A DNA stretch of 64,000 bases from assembly GCA_026545225.1 (NCBI GenBank), contig CM048846.1, positions 17,410,501-17,474,500 on the forward strand, in the 5' to 3' direction. Both the position numbers and the translations under genes were made by a program. The stretch's first letter is position 1; each line of letters begins with the position of its first letter. Shown one piece after another: positions 21,601-32,143 of this stretch. A model generated the notes under the pieces. It saw only the letters and a list, made by a program, of their open reading frames with translations. It was not told the origin of the DNA and made no database searches. Source of the stretch: Cornus controversa. Lineage: Eukaryota; Streptophyta; Magnoliopsida; Cornales; Cornaceae.

Positions 21601-21615
21601 TCGTCGGAGTGTAGT

Positions 21616-21760
21616 CAGCCGGCACTGCGCTGGTGTCGATTACCCTTCTCTTGTCCTTTTTTACAAGTTGGCGTTTTACAAGTTCGAGGTGGATTTCTGC
21701 TTCATTAATTGGCGCTGTCTGTGGGAACTGTCACAAACTTGACTCTTCTACTCAAAGCAT
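21616..21760 (+). mobile_element. LTR end plus primer-binding site in opposite orientation
   Basis: 21616-21705 is the inverse complement of the LTR start of element A (GCACTGCGCTGG...TTCATTAA). It is followed by TTGGCGCTGTCTGTGGGAAC (21706-21725), a primer-binding site, and leader sequence GTCACAAACTTGACTCTTC, which matches the leader of copy B in the inverse. This is a truncated second element, or an inverted 5' end of A, joined at 21615/21616. Confidence 0.7.
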
Positions 21761-21777
21761 AAATGAAGCAAAAAAAT

Positions 21778-22437
21778 GTTTCTTCCTTTTCTTCACTGTA
21801 GTAGGAAAATATTCTCTTCACTATAGCTGGAACCACTTAGTTATATAATATGTAATATTAAACATAATTTTCACTATCCATGATTTTTTGCACAATTGTT
21901 TTCTTATTTACATATTGTAATCTTTTTCTTGTCAACTTAGTTAAATAATATATAATAAATTAATATGATAATATATAATGTGCATAAATTATCTATATTA
22001 AAATAAAAACACTTTGAAAATGCTTACTTTCATCTTCTTTTTTTAAAAAAAGAATCACTTATAAATAATAACTCTTTATGATATACATGTTATGTATATT
22101 ATTATCTTTTAACTTGTATCATATTTTTTAATTTAACTTTCACATATATATGATATCAATTTTAATTTAATTTAATTTTCACGTATATATGATATCTTAC
22201 TCATGGAAGACTAGTTCTGTTAGAAAGTTCTTTTGTATTGTCTAATAGTTAAAAGTTCAAAGATAAAGAAAAAAAAGTGCAACAAATGTGTTACTAAACA
22301 CTATTTTTTGTTCTTAAAAATGTGGAAACAACATGTTTATTGAACATTATTTCTGCTTTCTATTTTCATTCAAAAAACCAAGAATATATTTTTATTTTTT
22401 TTCGAGTACAAAAATAAAAAATATTTTCGATAGCATT
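21778..22437. repeat. Left arm of a long inverted repeat
   Basis: About 660 bp matching 28690-29401 in inverse orientation over its whole length, with indels. Shared blocks include TTCTTCACTG, AATATTAAACATAA, TGTTTTCTTATTTACATAT, AACTTGTATCATATTTTTTA, TATATGATATC and AACACATTTGTTRC. It is AT-rich without coding capacity, so probably a non-autonomous DNA element present twice in opposite orientation. Confidence 0.8.
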
Positions 22438-22671
22438 TGTTGCATTCCATTATTGGGATGACTTCGCCCAACATTTCAGTTGGGCCTATATGACATTTTT
22501 TCACTTCACTAAACCAAGTTAAAGAGTCTTTTGGTGTCTGTTTAGACCAATTACATAAAGCTTCAGTCATTACTAAATGAATCAAAATTTTGAAAATCCT
22601 CGCTGAAGATCCTTCTTGAGATTCCAATTTATGTAAAACCTGTAATTTGTCCATCTATATTCCTTTCTCTA
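22438..22671 (-). other. Open segment of unknown origin
   Basis: The minus strand is open over 22370-22654 with GC content above its flanks and reads MDKLQVLHKLESQEGSSARI, later LTWFSEVKKCHIGPTEMLGE. I do not recognise the family. It lies between the left inverted arm and a solo LTR and has no counterpart beside the right arm. Confidence 0.25.
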
Positions 22672-22858
22672 TGTTACATTATATATTTCCTACTATAGAT
22701 TATATATATTTTTCTAATAGGTTTTTTATGTCTTCTCCTAAACCATCTAGGACTAGGATTTCTTGTTTCCTAAACTTCCAAGATTATGTGCCTATAAATA
22801 GGCCTTTATGTATTCTTCATAATTCAATCAATACAATTCTCTTTCTTTATTTCTAACA
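22672..22858 (+). mobile_element. Solo LTR (187 bp) of a small copia/TRIM family
   Basis: TGTTACATTATA...TTTATTTCTAACA, with TATAAATAGG near the middle. It is nearly identical in length and sequence to the two LTRs of the element at 27185-28122 but in the opposite orientation. No primer-binding site or purine tract adjoins it, so it is a solo LTR. Confidence 0.8.
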
Positions 22859-23420
22859 TTTATTTTTGTCTTTTCTTTTTTTCAGTTTTAGTCGTGATAA
22901 ATAAACTCAATAACTTATTTTGTAGTTTCGAAAAGTGAAGCTCCACTTATTTGCCATAATGAATATATTCCGAAGTTTGATCTACTCTAAAAGCAGTTGG
23001 TGAGAACTCACCAGCAATTGTTGGCATGTACATACCCAAATTGTCGTGTACATTGTATCTACCCATTTGGCACAAGCAAATGATAAACTACTTATGTTCT
23101 TTACCTTACCCAAGAAAAAAAGGATAAAGTACTAGTATATTCTATTCAAAGAATAATTATTCGGATAATTTCCTTTTTGGAAGATTAAATATTTTAGCTT
23201 GATTCAGTTCATTCATTCTACCAAAAAAAAAAGACCATTCATCTTTCAATAATCTATCGAAAAAAAAAATCAATTCATTCAGTTTAAGGGTTTGGATCAA
23301 CATTAGATAATATACTAGTAGATCTTTGGATCAATATTTTAGAAGTATAGAAACCAAATTGGTGATTAAAAGTGAGAAAAACCAAGAAGGAGCACTTAAT
23401 AGTACTATTATATTTATACC
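22859..23420. other. AT-rich spacer, no feature recognised
   Basis: No coding, repeat-boundary or RNA motif was found on either strand. Confidence 0.4.
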
Positions 23421-24218
23421 TCATGAAGTACAAATTCACTTTCGATCTGGTCAAATGCCAATTTGTAAAAGGACAAACAAAAGGTAACTAGAAAGACACA
23501 GGCGTGATGCAGCCGATTACACTCTGACTCTTAAGTCAGATATCGGAAAGACTTTGAAAACTGCAAGGGCACTCAAAAGGTATTAATTGCTTCCCTAGTA
23601 TATAGACTGTCTCTGTATTTATAGCGGTCAAATGAGAATGTGTCTTAGTAGGAGACTGACTCTTCAGTTCCCCAAACTTATTTGGAGATAGGATATCTCT
23701 TGGTCAAAGTTTATCTCTCACCCATGTTATACAAATCATAATCGCCAATGTCACCTAACTTATAATTGGAGTTAAATACCCCATTAGATGCCCCTGTTTA
23801 TAAGGGTTGCTTGTCAAACCTTAGGAACACTTTGATTAGCCTGTTGGGTCGTAAGAACGGACCTTTAGCTCACGAAATTTTGTCAAATCTCCACATTGGA
23901 TCTTGGACTCAGCCTCTAACCAGCTAGTGGGCTTTAGAACACACGGTTTTAGTCGCTTCTGGAGACTGGCTCTGACTAGCAATGGTGGTCGGCCTCGGCC
24001 GATCTCTAAGGGGCCGGTCGTGGCAAGTCTTTAGGGCCCGGCCTTGGCTGGCTTTTAAGGAAGGGGGAAGGTCTGCTTTATTGATATTTCTCAACTATTG
24101 GCTTTGTGAACGTTGTATTCTGAACGTTGGGATCCAGCCGTTTGCTTAGGTGATCATTGCAATTGGAACGTTGTCATGTGACTATTACCCTTTGCCATTT
24201 GGTAGAATTCCTCTTGAC

Positions 24219-24606
24219 CCAAGATTAATTCATCTTGCGTTTTTCATTAAAGGTCTATTGAAGTGGTGTGCTTGAGTGGGGTTGATTAACAATGTTCTCA
24301 GAATTAATTCATCCCACCTTTTTCAATAAAGTCCCTCTGAAGAGGTGTGCCCTAGTTGAGTTGATTAACAATGTTCTCGAAATTAATTCATCTTAAATTT
24401 TTCATTAAAGACACTCTGAAGAGGTGTGCCCCTATGGGGTTGATTAACAATGTTCTCGGAATTAATTCATCTAGCTTTTTTCATTAAAGGCCCTCTGAAC
24501 TAGGTGTGCCCCAATGAGGTTGATTGACAATATTCTCAAAATTAATTTATCCTGCCTTTTTCATTAAAGGTCCTCTGAACGAGGTGTGCCCCTGTAAGGT
24601 TGATTG
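24219..24606. repeat. Tandem array of about 80-bp units in element C
   Basis: Five units containing AACAATGTTCTCRGAATTAA, TTTTTCATTAAAGG and GAGGTGTGCCCC, homologous to the arrays in copies A and B. Within C the units resemble each other more than those of A, as expected if arrays homogenise after insertion. Confidence 0.85.
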
Positions 24607-24737
24607 TTTACTTTTTCTTTTAGTTATAACAATATATTTTGAAACAAAAAGGACTATTATTGATATTTTAGTAACAAATAGAGAGTTATTTGAGAAAAAT
24701 CTTGAAGCTATCATCTTAAGGCTTGATACTAAACTAA

Positions 24738-24948
24738 GGCCATGTTTGGATTAACTTTTGAAAAGCAGCTTTCGGCTTTCAAGCTCAAATGCCGTTTTGG
24801 AAAGTGTTTGGATTGGTAAGACGGAAGAGTTTTGGAGTCTAAAAAGAGCATTTAAAAGAAGCTGGTGGGTACCAGCTTCCTGATTTAGTTTTTGCTTCTC
24901 TTTTTCTCCTGCGTAAAAGTCGAAGCAAAAACTCTGCCAAACAGGGCC
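24738..24948. mobile_element. Tourist-type (PIF/Harbinger) MITE
   Basis: 211 bp with ends GGCCATGTTTGG and CCAAACAGGGCC, flanked by TAA on both sides (24735-24737, 24949-24951), the usual 3-bp target of Harbinger elements. Copies A (AAACTAAGTTTC at 20079-20090) and B have the uninterrupted site. A reversed family member is at 46491-46687. Confidence 0.9.
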
Positions 24949-25154
24949 TAAGTTTCAGTTGGAACTATTAAAGTAAATGCAACTTAAAAAAAAAGTTTAA
25001 CTGATAGTATTTCTTTAGATACTCGACATTTTAAGGATGGGTCAACTGTCGCTCTTCCAATGTCTCTAACCAATATGCCCCTTGTCTTTGAGTTTGGATA
25101 ACTCTGTCACAATCGATATTGATATCACCACCATCCCCACCTCACAATCACCAC

Positions 25155-25355
25155 CAGGGACAGACCCACGTTGCAGTATTATATACTTATATATCAGAAC
25201 TTCCCCTCCCCATCCCCCTAAATTTTTTTTTTTTAAAAATCCACTAGCCCCACCCCCCCTCCAATATTTCTCTTTCTTTCTCTCTAATTTTTAATCTCTC
25301 TCTCTTTCTCCCCTATATCTCTCTCTCTCTCTCTTTCTAAGTTTTTAATATCTCT

Positions 25356-25413
<58 letters not shown>

Positions 25414-25673
25414 CCCCTCTCTCCTTCCTCTCTTTCTCTTTCTATCACTCTATTCTATAAAAATAATTTAAAAATAATAAATTCATTTAATTTTTTAATA
25501 AATAAATTAAAAAATAATAAAGTAAATATTTTTTTATTCAAAAATTCTTAATAAATGAAGTAAATGTTATAAATGAACAATGATAAATTTATTAAATAGA
25601 ATTATTATGATGGTTTGATTTTTTTTTTTTGTTAAAGTCGCCCCCCTCACAAAAATTTCTGGATCCGTCGCAG
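25155..25673. mobile_element. hAT-like non-autonomous element
   Basis: Imperfect inverted ends CAGGGACAGACCCA and TGGATCCGTCGCAG, flanked by ATCACCAC (25147-25154) and ATCACTAC (25674-25681), an 8-bp duplication with one mismatch as expected for hAT. The interior is non-coding and holds CT-rich DNA and a pure TA run at 25359-25412. Confidence 0.65.
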
Positions 25674-26014
25674 ATCACTACTAACAGTGTATTTCGGCAA
25701 ATGAACCATCACCAACACCACCACAAACTTGTGGCGACACCACCACCATCTCCACCCCCCACCACCAAAATTTCTTAGCTGACGGCCTCTGCAAAAACCC
25801 AATGTCAACGTTGCCTATGTGATATTTCGGCCATAGATAGATGAAATTATCGAACGGTTGAGTTCTCGTTCAAGATTAGGATAGAGATCAAGAGATGATG
25901 ATGTGATGAGAGAGAAGGTGAAATAGTTAGATTTTTAAAATAATAATATTACACACATTTTTAATGATGTCACAACTTCTATTAATGCTTTTTTTGTCCC
26001 AAAATACTCGGGAC

Positions 26015-26111
26015 CTATGAAGCACGGATAAGGGATACGGATACGACACGATACGGATACGGCGATACAGCAAATCTCAAAAAAATAGAATACGGGTACG
26101 GCGGGATACGG

Positions 26112-26164
<53 letters not shown>

Positions 26165-26536
26165 CAAAAAAATTAATAGAACACAAATTAAGTTTTAACT
26201 TAAATGATCTTTTTTTTTCAACATTAAAGATCTTTTGATTTATTACAAATTAAACCCCACATTTTAACTAAGCTTTTTAAATTTTAATATTACAATATGG
26301 CTACCATCTTTAAAAAAAAATTAATAAAAAAAAAAAAAAATCAAACGTATCCGAGAAGTATCTTGGCCGTATCCATGCCGTATCATGCCATATCCGAAAA
26401 TAAAAAAATTATTTAAAAAAAAACGGATACTTCCCGGGAATATCCGATACGTGTACGGCCGTATCCTAGCCATATCCGTATCGGATACGTATCCGATACG
26501 GCCACGGCGCCTCCGGAGAAGTATCCGTGCTTCATA
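26015..26536. mobile_element. Mutator-like MITE with perfect 9-bp target duplication
   Basis: 522 bp with terminal inverted repeats TATGAAGCACGGATA / TATCCGTGCTTCATA, flanked by ACTCGGGAC on both sides (26006-26014, 26537-26545). The interior has repeated GGATACG/CGTATCC motifs and a (TA)n run at 26117-26162. Related but more diverged copies are suspected at 32560-33295, 43640-44150 and 52937-53499. Confidence 0.85.
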
Positions 26537-27184
26537 ACTCGGGACTATGCGGGGATGTTAGTTTTCCCCCATCAAATAATATTTTTGATTTCTTATACAA
26601 AAATTTAGATAACTCAATATCCAACAGTTATATTTTCACAACCCTTGATACCTCTTCAAATTTCCAAAGGTAATATCTATACGGGAATTCCTCCCATGTC
26701 TAGGCATTTTTTATCTCTCTCTAGATGTAGATACATCCATATATAGTATATATCTTCCCTTGTTTGATGATGGGATCTAAACTTACCGTACTAATCAATC
26801 AATCTGATTGGGTTTCTCTCTAACTAACATTTTTTATTTCTTATTTCTCAAGTTTGATTTCGTTGCTTCCAATACTTTCTTTGAAGGTGAGCATTTACTT
26901 ATGTAATCTGGTCCAAGATGATTGTCTTTTCCGTTTTGTTTCTCTCATTTTTATTCAATATATCTTCACTTTTATCTTTTAGTAAGAGTTCTGAATTTGG
27001 TGACACTACTTAGGAAAATAAATAAATAAATTACAACATTCTTTAAGTTAATATTAGAGTCAATTATGAACGATGTGGAGTTTATTTTTATTTAATCTTT
27101 CCAACAAAAAGAAGGATGAAAAATATATTATTGTTGTATTGTTTATGTTTAGTTGCTTGTCTGTGATTGTAAGTGATAATAGAG

Positions 27185-28122
27185 TGTAAGAAATAAGAAA
27201 GAGAATTGTATTGATTGAATTATGAAAAATACATAAAGGCTTATTTATAGGCACAAAATCTTGAAAGTTTAGGAAACAAGAAATCCTAGTCCTAGATGGT
27301 TTAGGAGAAGGCATAAGAAACTTATTAGGAAAAGATATATAATCTATAGTAGGAAATATATAATGTAACAACCTCCCGCAAACTCAAGGTGAGTCATATG
27401 AAATCAACTTGAGTTTGGAGACAAAATCTTGAATGCGGCTTGCGAAAGCAATCTGGTGATGTAACCAACTGTGGCTACGAACACATACAAAGAAACTGCA
27501 AAAGAGCCGGAAAGACCGAAAGCGGTTTGTTGGAGCGAAAACTGATTTAAAAATCAGAAAAGGAACTCGTTAAAAACAGTGACATTGACACACAGATGTT
27601 ATGACTCATGAAAACAATCTGGTGATGTTACCAACAGTGGCTGAGAAACATATACAAAGAAGTTGCAAAAGAGCAAACTCGTTGGAGCGGCGGTAAGACC
27701 GAAAATTGCTCGTTGGAGTGAAAACTGATTTAAAAATCAGAAAAGAAGGCTCATTGAAATCAACAACTTTGACATACAGATGCTAGTGGGAGCCGATGAA
27801 TTGAACTTGAACTGGCGGAAGCTATTTTCTACGATTGACCATTGTCCGCCGGGGATAAAGCTAGTGGTGCCATCCCCGACGGTAACGACGATGAACTGAG
27901 AAAGATTTACCAAGGATTGGTTGGCTCTGATACCATGTTAGAAATAAAGAAAAAAAATTGTATTGATTGAATTATGAATAATATATAAAGGCCTATTTAT
28001 AGGCACATAATCTTGAAAGTTTAGGAAACAAGAAATCCTAATCCTAGATAGTTTAGGAGAAAGCATAAGAAACTTATTTGAAAAAGATATATAATCTATA
28101 ATATGAAATATATAATCTAACA
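27185..28122 (-). mobile_element. Complete TRIM-like small LTR retroelement
   Basis: LTRs at 27185-27370 (186 bp) and 27936-28122 (187 bp) start TGTTAG and end CTAACA in the better-preserved copy. Read on the minus strand, the 5' LTR is on the right, followed by the primer-binding site TGGTATCAGAG (complement of 27925-27935, initiator Met type). The 565-bp interior contains a duplicated block of about 165 bp (27446-27600 and 27615-27785). A purine-rich GCGGGAGGT stands before the 3' LTR. There is no ORF of note. A solo LTR of the same family lies at 22672-22858. Confidence 0.85.
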
Positions 28123-28689
28123 ATAAATAATGAGAATATGCGTCTTTTATTTATTTATTACTCTTATAACACTTCATAATCAATCACTATCTAAAATGTG
28201 ATGTGAAAGTTTTGCCATTAGACTATATTCCTTGAAATTCAGGAGAACAGAAGAATAATATTTTATTTTCTATATACATTATAGAGTTTTGTGAAATTAA
28301 AATTACGAACAATTCGGTGATTTTAAGACCATTTAACAACCCCTTCACACCATTAAACTATTGTCCCCAGTAGTACTTAAAAAATAAATATTTGTCCTAG
28401 GGGTAGGGTATTATTTTTTATAATTTATTAATAATTTTTACTTTTTTATCATTTTAAAGAAAAATTAAACAATCTAATCATAAAAGAAGTACGGACTAAT
28501 AGAATATAATAAATATAAAAATATAGTAAAATTAAATTAATAATTAAAAATAATATGTTTGTCCCGAACATGTGTTATAACTATATTTATCTCATCTGTT
28601 TTGTTTCTAATATTTATTTATCTTGGATTTTATTTTATTTTTTATGTATTTCGATCAAATTCGAAAACAAAACTGAAAAAATACTACGT
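28123..28689. other. AT-rich spacer
   Basis: No gene, repeat boundary or RNA signal recognised. Poly-A/T runs are frequent. Confidence 0.4.
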
Positions 28690-29401
28690 TCACTAACGAA
28701 AACGTTTTTTATTTTTGCACTCGAAAAAAAATATAAATATATTCTTTTTTTTTAATAGAAACAGAAAACGAAAATAGTATATATTAAACTTGTTGTTCTC
28801 ACATTTTTAAGAACAAAAAACAAGGTTTAGTAACACATTTGTTACACGTTTTTTTTCTTTTTATCATATTTGAACATTTAATTATTAGACAATACAAAAA
28901 AACATTTCAGTAGAACTAGTCTTCCATAAGGATGATATCATATATATATGTGAAAATTAAATTAAATTAAATTAAATTTGATATCATATATATGTAAAAA
29001 TTAAATTAAATTAAAATTGATATCATATATATGTGAAAATTAAATTAAAAAATATGATACAAGTTAAAAGATAATAATATACATAACATGTATATCATAA
29101 AATTTTATTATTTATAAGTGAATTTTTTTAAAAAAGAAGATGAAAGTAAAAGCATTTTCAAAGTATTTTTTTATTTTAATACAAATAATTTATGCACGTT
29201 ATATATTATCAAATTAATTTATCATATATAATTTAACTAAGCAAACAAGAAAAAGATTATAATATGTAAATAAGAAAACAATTGTGAGAAAAATCATAGA
29301 TTGTGAAAGTTATGTTTAATATTATATATTATTTAACTAAGTTGGTCTAGTTACAGTGGAGAGAATATTTTTTTATAACAGTGAAGAAACAGAAGAAAAT
29401 T
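28690..29401. repeat. Right arm of the long inverted repeat
   Basis: Inverse counterpart of 21778-22437. Starts with CACTCGAAAAAAAATATAAA-like sequence and ends CAGTGAAGAAACAGAAG. It contains a local amplification of TATCATATATATGTGAAAAT followed by TTAAA repeats (three units against two in the left arm). Roughly 6.2 kb separates the arms. Confidence 0.8.
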
Positions 29402-29634
29402 TTTTTTTCTTTTCTTGTCCTTTCACAAAAATAAGAAATATTTTTTATTATAAATAACAAAAATATTTTACTAAATATATTTTTATTTTTGTTTTTATCT
29501 TTGTAAGAAATGCAAACAGAAAAACAAGAAATGTCTTACGGCCCAACCCTCGTAAAGTAGTCCAACAATTCAATTCAGACCTGACAATGCTCATCTATAG
29601 CTAACGGCCCAACCCTCATAAAGTTTCCATAATC

Positions 29635-29776
29635 CATTGACCAAAAAAGGTTGACATAATTCGAACACGTGTACGGTGATTAAATTAGTTCCTCTAAGTC
29701 TCAGAAATTGATCAACTCTTTGACTTTTAGGAATTAATTTCTCTTTCCACGTCCTTTACAATGGGACCTATAAATA
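29635..29776 (+). promoter_or_regulatory. Promoter region of the MCU gene
   Basis: TATAAATA at 29769-29776 lies 115 bases before the ATG. Upstream are ACACGTGT (G-box/ABRE core CACGTG at 29666-29671) and two TTGAC W-box cores near 29637 and 29652. A CT-rich leader (29831-29846) precedes the ATG. Motifs are short, so regulation by ABA or WRKY factors is only a suggestion. Confidence 0.5.
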
Positions 29777-29890
29777 GAGATCAAATAACCAGCAAACCTA
29801 TTCAGACGTCTAAGCTACCAATTACACAATCCTCTCTCTCTCTCTCCACATTTATACATTGTTGGGTTTTCTCTCTTCAATTATTCATTA

Positions 29891-31336
29891 ATGGCGCTTA
29901 AGAGAACCCTAATTCATCGTCTCTTCAACGTTTTCAAAACCTCAAATCCAACCCTAACAAACTCTCGCATTTCCTCGTTATCATCCGCCATACAAGCCGT
30001 AATGGGTTTAGATCCCGGAGACGACGTTGTTTTGCGGCGGTTCCTCCAACGGAGACCGATGTATCAGTCGGCGGCGACGGTGCCGGAGCTCCGGTACCTG
30101 CCGACGGGTGAGAAACTGTTGGAAAAGTTGCGATTTATGGATATTGCCAGAGATCGAATCCAGTTGGGCGGACTGAGTCCGACGGTGACCGGATCGGAGG
30201 GGAAATTGACGGCGGAGGATGCGAGGAAGCTGCTGAGAGTGTCGCAGCTGGAAGTGGTGAAGTCGAAGCTGAGACAGATTCCGAAGAGCTATATATCGTA
30301 TGCAGAGTTCGTTCAGATCTGTATAGAGTGTTGTTTGAGTACAGATCAGGGATTAGAATTTGCGAAAACGCTCGATGAGTCAGGGACTGTCATCGTCTTG
30401 GGAAACGTTGTGTTCCTCATGCCTGACCAGGTAGGCTTCCCTAATCCTCTTTCATTTTTCATTTCTGTATACCATATATTATATATACACATACATACAT
30501 ATATATGCATATGCATATTCTCATTAGCAGGAGTTGTATTAATTCAAAATTTAAGAAAGAATTATATTTTCCAGACTACTGAAAACTGATAGGTTTTATT
30601 ATGTTTTTCCACAGGAAAGTGAAACCAAACGTGGAAAGGGTTCCACTATTGAGATGGTGACTCTTAAAGATCATCAACCCACCCTCTTATTTGTTTCTCA
30701 CAATTCTTTCAGGATTATAAAAAGCCATAAAAGAGAAATTAATATCGAGTAAAATGCAACATGATTTGGAAAAGGGTGGATTTTTCAACCAAAAGAACAG
30801 GATCAGTGCTAAGCAATTATTTAAAATAAATAAATAAATCCGGAGTTCAACGAAGAAGAAAAGGTGGGTTTTTTTATATTATACATCATTAAATTTTCTT
30901 TCCAAACTTATGCAAGAGAGAGATTTCATTTAATTTTCTAGAGTTCAAAGAAGAAGAGAATACTTCTTCCCCTGACTAAAAAATATGGAACTCAACAATC
31001 TTTTTTGAGCTATTTGGGAGTAAATTAATTACATGATTTTGTACAGCTTGTCTTTGAATCTTATCATAATCATATGAAATCATATCCTACGCTAAAAAAT
31101 AAGGAACCTTTATTTAGGGTGTATAAATTTGGGTGGTGACTGGTGGGGTAGGGAAGAGGTGGAGGGTGTCTACTAGAGGAACAGGTACATTTGACTTGTC
31201 TATGTTCATTCATTCTAAGTCCATTTCTTGCCATGGGCCTTTCAGGCTTTCTGGCTGCTTGAAATTCACTACCCAGTCGCCTGCTTGGACTTCTAATTTT
31301 CTCTCCATCAGCATGATCAAATCCTTTTGAAATATC

Positions 31337-31372
<36 letters not shown>

Positions 31373-32143
31373 GTGTATTAAGTAAATACTCACACACATC
31401 CACAATTGTTGGGACTTCAACCTTTCACCTTTCCTTAGAAGGAGAGGTTATACCATTTGGACTAATGATTAGTGATTTGTATTATTGTAGTGTAAAGGAT
31501 TGAGTCTAGCTGGGCGAGTAGGGCTGTGGGGTGGCGTTGACAGCGAATGTATTGAGAATATGCTGCAAACTACAATTTATATGTCTATGAAGCATAAAAA
31601 GCTCAATCTTCATGTAGGAAGTAAATGAAGTCAGAGCGAGCCATGTTTTACCCATATTGCTTTTACAATTTTTGTTTACAGGTAGTGAAAGCCATCCAAA
31701 GCCTAATGCCTGTATCGGTAGCCCGCCAGAGTGACCCAAGGATGATGAAGGAACTCGAAGAAATGGTGAAGCAGAAGGCCACCATCGACAAGAATGCAGA
31801 AGCCCTGGTCCGCCGGGAACTCTGGTGTGGGTTGGGCTACCTTGTGGTGCAGACGGCCGCCTTCATGAGGCTGACATTTTGGGAACTCTCATGGGATGTC
31901 ATGGAGCCCATTTGCTTCTATGTCACCTCTGTATACTTCATGGCTGGCTATGCTTTCTTCTTAAGGACAGCCAAAGAGCCTTCTTTCGAAGGTTTCTTCC
32001 AGAGCCGATTAAGCGCGAAGCAGAAGCGGCTTATGAAGATCCACCATTTCGACATTAGTAGGTACAATGAGCTCAAGAGAGCTTGTTATCCTCACTCATC
32101 ATCCCCAAAAGACCACCCCTTGTCGTTTGTTAAACCCTTTTAA
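29891..32143 (+). CDS. MCU: Mitochondrial calcium uniporter (MCU family), two exons
   Basis: Exons 29891-30430 and 31682-32143 joined in phase 0 across a GT-AG intron (30431-31681) give 333 residues. The protein forms the pore of the Ca2+ channel in the inner mitochondrial membrane. The N-terminus (MALKRTLIHRLFNVF) is basic and amphipathic, as a mitochondrial targeting peptide. A conserved plant N-terminal domain follows, then a coiled-coil stretch (MMKELEEMVKQKATIDK), TM1 at about 226-247, the selectivity-filter motif WDVMEP at 251-256 and TM2 at about 257-275. The tail is EPSFEGFF...KQKRLMKIHHFD. Length and two-exon layout fit plant MCUs. Asp252 and Glu255 of the filter are present, so it should be functional. 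The intron carries a SINE-like insert and a TA run. Confidence 0.92.
31340..31470 (-). repeat. (TA)n run and SINE-like insert in the MCU intron
   Basis: Next to a TA microsatellite (31341-31370), the minus strand of 31376-31470 reads ATGGTATAACCTCTCC, a possible A box, then GGTTGAAGTCC, one mismatch from the polymerase III B box. It ends in TGTGTGTGAG. This is the layout of a tRNA-derived SINE. Confidence 0.45.

Larger units (their letters stand above)
15824..21615 (-). mobile_element. Gypsy (Tat-like) non-autonomous element, copy A
   Basis: Oriented on the minus strand. From low to high coordinates: 3' LTR (from 15824), a plus-strand antisense ORF (16701-18551), a tandem-repeat array (18770-19945), protease and gag (20306-21600, minus). 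There is no reverse transcriptase or integrase. The 5' part of gag and the 5' LTR in the expected orientation are missing. At 21616 the sequence switches to the same LTR end in plus orientation. Copies B (33693-38012) and C (23421-25108) share the LTR and the array. An antisense ORF between coding region and 3' LTR is known for some Tat-lineage elements such as Grande. Confidence 0.75.
23421..25108 (-). mobile_element. Gypsy (Tat-like) element, copy C, heavily deleted
   Basis: Starts with the same LTR as A and B (ATGAAGTACAAATTCAC...), keeps the GC-rich GGCCTCGGCC section and the promoter-like stretch before the antisense ORF, then jumps directly to the tandem array (24219-24606). After it comes the short sequence that follows the array in A (TATAACAAYATATTTT, AAACAAAAAGGACT, GGAACTATTAAAG, CCAATATGCCCC). 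The antisense ORF, protease and gag are absent. A Tourist MITE is inserted at 24738-24948. Confidence 0.75.

Noticed and set aside
27060..27371. Similar small proteins at 22647, 27060 and 27938
   Set aside because: They are translations of three copies of one 187-bp LTR, not genes.
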